Positions 25,838 through 28,668 of a stretch of 28,668 nt of DNA are shown here, piece after piece. Positions within the stretch are counted from its first letter, which is position 1, and each line of letters opens with the position of its first letter. The position numbers and the translations under genes are program-made. The DNA comes from an uncultured Fidelibacterota bacterium (lineage in GTDB: Bacteria; Marinisomatota; Marinisomatia; Marinisomatales; UBA1611), in the NCBI GenBank assembly GCA_913043185.1, contig CAJWMI010000014.1, forward strand, positions 1 through 28,668, given 5' to 3'. Below the pieces are notes generated by a model. That model worked only from the letters and a program-made list of their open reading frames with translations. It had not been told where the DNA came from and did no database searches.

Positions 25838-25859
25838 TTTTTTAATTAATTATTAATTC
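25832..25859. terminator. AT-only inverted repeats between convergent genes
   Basis: AATTAATT occurs twice (25832-25839 and 25844-25851) around TTTT, and GAATTAAT at 25831 faces ATTAATTC at 25852-25859. The region spans both stop codons. It may act as a weak bidirectional terminator, but the stems contain almost no G or C. Confidence 0.3.
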
Positions 25860-27131
25860 ATCTTTTAAGACTTCTGTTTTTGCCAAAGTATATGTTTTCA
25901 TTAACATTATCTTTGCATTATTTAATCGTTTAGTATCGTTTCCAAAAATTCGAAATATAGGATCTCCTTTATTTACTTTATCACCAATTTTATTTATGAA
26001 CTCTATACCTGCAGTATAATCTAGTTTATCTTTTTGCACCTTACGCCCGCAACCTATCTCAACTAATGCCCATCCTATTTTTTCTGTTTCTATAGAGCTG
26101 ATAAATCCGTCATCTTCAGCTTCAATTATAACTTCATTTTTTGAGATAACATGTTCAGAAGCTAATTTTTTTATGTTGCCATTTTGTGTGAAGATAATTT
26201 CTTTAAATTTGTCTATGGCGGTTCCATTATTAATGGTTTCTTTCATAAGCTTTTTTGCCGTCTTCTTATCCTCAGCAGTTCTACTTTGTAATAATATTTT
26301 TGAACCAAGGTCATAGCTAATTTCCATTAAATCCTTAGGACCCTTACCATTTAAACATTCAATTGCTTCTATGATTTCACAGTGCAATCCCGCGTATTTC
26401 CCTAAGGGTTGATCCATATTTGTATAGGTGACATCAGTAGTAATATTAAATGCTTTTCCAATTTTTATAAGGCCTTCAGCAAGTTTTTTTGCATCAGACA
26501 TTGTTTTCATAAAGGTTCCATTACCAACCTTTAGGTCAATAACTAGTCCATTAAGACCTTCTGCAATTTTTTTACTCATAATAGAACTACAGATTAATGG
26601 CAGAGAAGGAACCGTCCCAGTAAGATCTCTAATTGAGTATAGAGTTTTATCTGCTGGGCAGATTTCTGTAGACTGAGAGGCTATACAGCAACCAATATTT
26701 TCAATCTGTTTTCTAAATTTATTTAAGCTTAAAGATGTTTGAAAATTTGGTATGGATTCTAGCTTGTCTATAGTCCCGCCTGTAAATGCTAGTCCTCGTC
26801 CTCCAATCATAGGGACAACTATACCCAAGGATGATAATATTGGAGCTAAAATAAAAGAAATCTTATCTCCAACTCCACCTGTACTGTGCTTATCTGCTAT
26901 GTATGATCCTAGATAACTAAAATCAAATTTTTCTCCCGAATCAACCATGGACTCAACTAATCCGAACATTTCTTTGTCATCCATGCCACGAAAATAAATT
27001 GCCATTAATAGTGCTGATAACTGACTGTTATCGATTCTATTATTTACTATGCCCTCTATGAACCACTTTATTTCATTCTGGCTTAAGTTTTTACCATCAC
27101 GCTTTTTTTCTATTATTTCAGAGGGTATCAT
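25842..27131 (-). CDS. Pyrimidine-nucleoside/thymidine phosphorylase family protein
   Basis: 429 residues, normal for the family. The alpha domain is followed by the phosphate loop KHSTGGVGDK (81-90), the signature GGRGLAFTGGTIDKLESIP (110-128) and the base-binding region YSIRDLTGTVPSLPLICSSI with MSKK, which keeps the Arg, Ser and Lys equivalents of E. coli R171, S186 and K190. A PYNP C-terminal domain ends it (GFISSIETEKIGWALVEIGCG). It cleaves thymidine or uridine with phosphate for salvage. The family's active-site His (GHTGGT) is Phe116 here. It overlaps the lptF-like gene by 14 bases. Whether DeoA or Pdp type is not decided. Confidence 0.88.
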   Translation of the reverse strand: MIPSEIIEKKRDGKNLSQNEIKWFIEGIVNNRIDNSQLSALLMAIYFRGMDDKEMFGLVESMVDSGEKFDFSYLGSYIADKHSTGGVGDKISFILAPILSSLGIVVPMIGGRGLAFTGGTIDKLESIPNFQTSLSLNKFRKQIENIGCCIASQSTEICPADKTLYSIRDLTGTVPSLPLICSSIMSKKIAEGLNGLVIDLKVGNGTFMKTMSDAKKLAEGLIKIGKAFNITTDVTYTNMDQPLGKYAGLHCEIIEAIECLNGKGPKDLMEISYDLGSKILLQSRTAEDKKTAKKLMKETINNGTAIDKFKEIIFTQNGNIKKLASEHVISKNEVIIEAEDDGFISSIETEKIGWALVEIGCGRKVQKDKLDYTAGIEFINKIGDKVNKGDPIFRIFGNDTKRLNNAKIMLMKTYTLAKTEVLKDELIIN

Positions 27132-28506
27132 TATTCTTAATTTTTTTCTTACTAAAAATAGTAGGTAATCTCATTCCAATTGGAGCTTTTTCTCTTATTG
27201 TGTGAATTAAAAGATAAATAGCGATACAAAAGATTATAAGATTGGGGGACCACATTCCTATAGATGGAGATAAAATATTTCTGTCCGCCATTTCCTCTCC
27301 ACCAATTAAAAGCACGTAATAGATTAAGAAAAAACCAAAGCTAAGACTAGTGCTTACAGCAAATCCTCCCTTTTTACTCATTACGCCTAATGGGGCACCT
27401 AAAAGAACAAACAGAATACAAGCAACTGGTATAGAGAATTTTTTATGTATTTCAACGCCATATTTGTTTTTACTTTTATTATAACTTTTGATAAGATTGA
27501 ATTCATTATTTATTTGACGCTCTAAATTTTTTAGTCTCTTTTCTTTTTTTATAATTTGAGCTTTTGTTAAGGTAGTGTCCCCTCTGATTTTATATAAATT
27601 GTTTTCTATTATTTGTTTCCCTTGTTCAATAGTTGATGGAAGTATGCTATCACCAATAGTTCGAAAAAAATTACCAGACAATCTTTTGTAAACAATGTTA
27701 AGACGTTTTTCATAGCTATTTATTTTTTTTATAATCATAGGCACTGTCATTTCACGATCAGAACGATTTGTTGAATCACGTCTATTAAGTAATAGATCTT
27801 TTGCGGGTATATTTATTACATGTTTATCAAATATAATCCGACGGTAGTTTGTATAATCTTTTTGTCCCAGTTCATGAATTTCTCCATCATGCAAAGTAAG
27901 AAGGAATGCATCTTCTAGTGTATTTAAAATTCCTGAGTTTGCATGAATACTTGTTTGGGCCTCCTTACTTCCTTTAGAGAAAATACGTACGTCAGTCATA
28001 GTTCCTTTCTTTGACTTTCCGCCAATTATCATACTATAGTCTGGAAGGTTATCAAGAAAAATACCTGGTTCAATATTCATATCTGGTCTTTTCCTGTAAA
28101 TATCTCCTGAAAGAAGCCTTGCTTTAAAGTTCATTTCAGGCAAAATAAAATTATTAAAATAGATAAGTAGTAAAGTTATTATGGCACCAAATAAAATTGG
28201 TGCTCGCATAATGGTGAGAAACCCTATTCCTGATGCTCGCATCGCGTTAATCTCATTATCTTCAGATAACCTTCCAAAAGTCATTAATGTTGCGAGTAGA
28301 ACTGCCATTGGCACAGAAAGAGCTAATATCCAGGCTAGATTTAGAAATAAGTACTCAAATATTGTTATTAGGTCTAAACCTTTACCAAGGAATCTATCTA
28401 TCGCTCGAAGTAAAAAATTCACAAAGAGGATAAAAGTTATCATTAAAAGAGAAAAAATGAATGGTAGTACAAGCTCTTTTAAAAAATATCTGTACAAAAG
28501 TCCCAC
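27118..28506 (-). CDS. LptF/LptG (YjgP/YjgQ) family LPS-export permease
   Basis: 462 residues. LLYRYFLKELVLPFIFSLL begins the typical N-terminus. Three membrane segments lie before residue 120 (about 10-30, 50-75, 98-120), with FGRLSEDNEINAMRASGIG between the second and third, a hallmark loop that contacts LptB. A periplasmic region of about 130-350 includes a charged, probably coiled-coil stretch (ERQINNEFNLIKSYNKSKNK). Three more helices end the protein (about 358-445). The family moves lipopolysaccharide out of the inner membrane, implying an LPS-bearing cell. The start is GTG 28506, chosen because the next codons match the family N-terminus. LptF and LptG cannot be separated by eye. Confidence 0.88.
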   Translation of the reverse strand: MGLLYRYFLKELVLPFIFSLLMITFILFVNFLLRAIDRFLGKGLDLITIFEYLFLNLAWILALSVPMAVLLATLMTFGRLSEDNEINAMRASGIGFLTIMRAPILFGAIITLLLIYFNNFILPEMNFKARLLSGDIYRKRPDMNIEPGIFLDNLPDYSMIIGGKSKKGTMTDVRIFSKGSKEAQTSIHANSGILNTLEDAFLLTLHDGEIHELGQKDYTNYRRIIFDKHVINIPAKDLLLNRRDSTNRSDREMTVPMIIKKINSYEKRLNIVYKRLSGNFFRTIGDSILPSTIEQGKQIIENNLYKIRGDTTLTKAQIIKKEKRLKNLERQINNEFNLIKSYNKSKNKYGVEIHKKFSIPVACILFVLLGAPLGVMSKKGGFAVSTSLSFGFFLIYYVLLIGGEEMADRNILSPSIGMWSPNLIIFCIAIYLLIHTIREKAPIGMRLPTIFSKKKIKNNDTL

Positions 28507-28618
28507 GCCAGAAGTTACATATTTGATTATAATTATATTGATTGAATTCCTTTTGGAGATAAATTAATTCAATTAAATTCCTCAGCTCTATTTTGGGATT
28601 TCCCATCTTAGGCTGTAT

Positions 28619-28668
28619 GGTGGGTGTAGCTCAGCTGGTTAGAGCACCTGGTTGTGGCCCAGGAGGCC
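28619..28668 (+). tRNA. tRNA-His (GTG anticodon), 3' end outside window
   Basis: The sequence begins with GG at 28619-28620, the extra G-1 typical of tRNA-His plus G1. D-stem GCTC/GAGC (28629-28632 with 28642-28645) encloses AGCTGGTTA. The anticodon stem CCTGG/CCAGG (28647-28651 with 28659-28663) encloses loop TTGTGGC, anticodon GTG at 28654-28656. The T arm and 3' acceptor strand lie beyond the window. Confidence 0.93.

Overview
The window (28,668 bases, AT-rich) reads as a chromosomal segment of a Gram-negative bacterium of the FCB superphylum, most likely a marine Marinimicrobia (SAR406)-type lineage. Three things point there. One secreted protein ends in the 'NYPNPFNPTTKIRF' type IX secretion C-terminal domain. 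A SusC-like TonB-dependent receptor carries an N-terminal carboxypeptidase-regulatory-like domain. Shine-Dalgarno sequences are nearly absent, with one conspicuous exception. The lineage is inference from these traits; no database search was possible.

Layout. Positions 1-3918 (minus strand) hold a TonB-dependent receptor cut by the window edge, a strong terminator, a T9SS-exported protein of unknown function and a possible 33-residue membrane peptide. Positions 4002-7846 (plus) hold etfB, etfA and a membrane FeS oxidoreductase of the ETF:(methyl)menaquinone oxidoreductase type, a module that passes electrons from acyl-CoA dehydrogenases to quinone. Positions 18038-7857 (minus) are one long, tightly packed run: an Rrf2/IscR-like regulator, a DUF59 protein, SufA-like, SufB, SufC, SufD, SufE, SufT, SufS, a DUF2480 protein, dCMP deaminase, a 2-oxoglutarate/Fe(II) oxygenase and a cation/proton antiporter. 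Many of these genes overlap by 1-4 bases, so they are probably translationally coupled. A 27-bp near-perfect palindrome and a promoter-like element precede the regulator.

Positions 18140-19180 (minus) encode SelD. An in-frame UGA sits exactly at the catalytic Cys/Sec position, so the true gene starts 105 bases upstream of the longest conventional ORF and SelD is itself a selenoprotein. Divergent from it, korA (fused gamma-alpha), korB and fumC (19363-23615, plus) form a TCA-cycle cluster built on ferredoxin-dependent 2-oxoglutarate oxidoreductase. A class A penicillin-binding protein follows (plus). Converging on it are a pyrimidine-nucleoside phosphorylase (usual catalytic His replaced by Phe) and an LptF/YjgP-type permease (minus). 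The window ends inside a tRNA-His(GUG) gene.

Functionally the region is mostly core metabolism with an iron-sulfur theme: the SUF machine sits between two Fe-S electron-transfer modules (ETF:quinone oxidoreductase and KorAB). I see no prophage, insertion sequence or CRISPR array. The strongest non-routine observations are the selenocysteine SelD, the suf palindrome, the Asp/Asn-rich calcium-motif segment inside the TonB receptor, and the composition of the suf operon.
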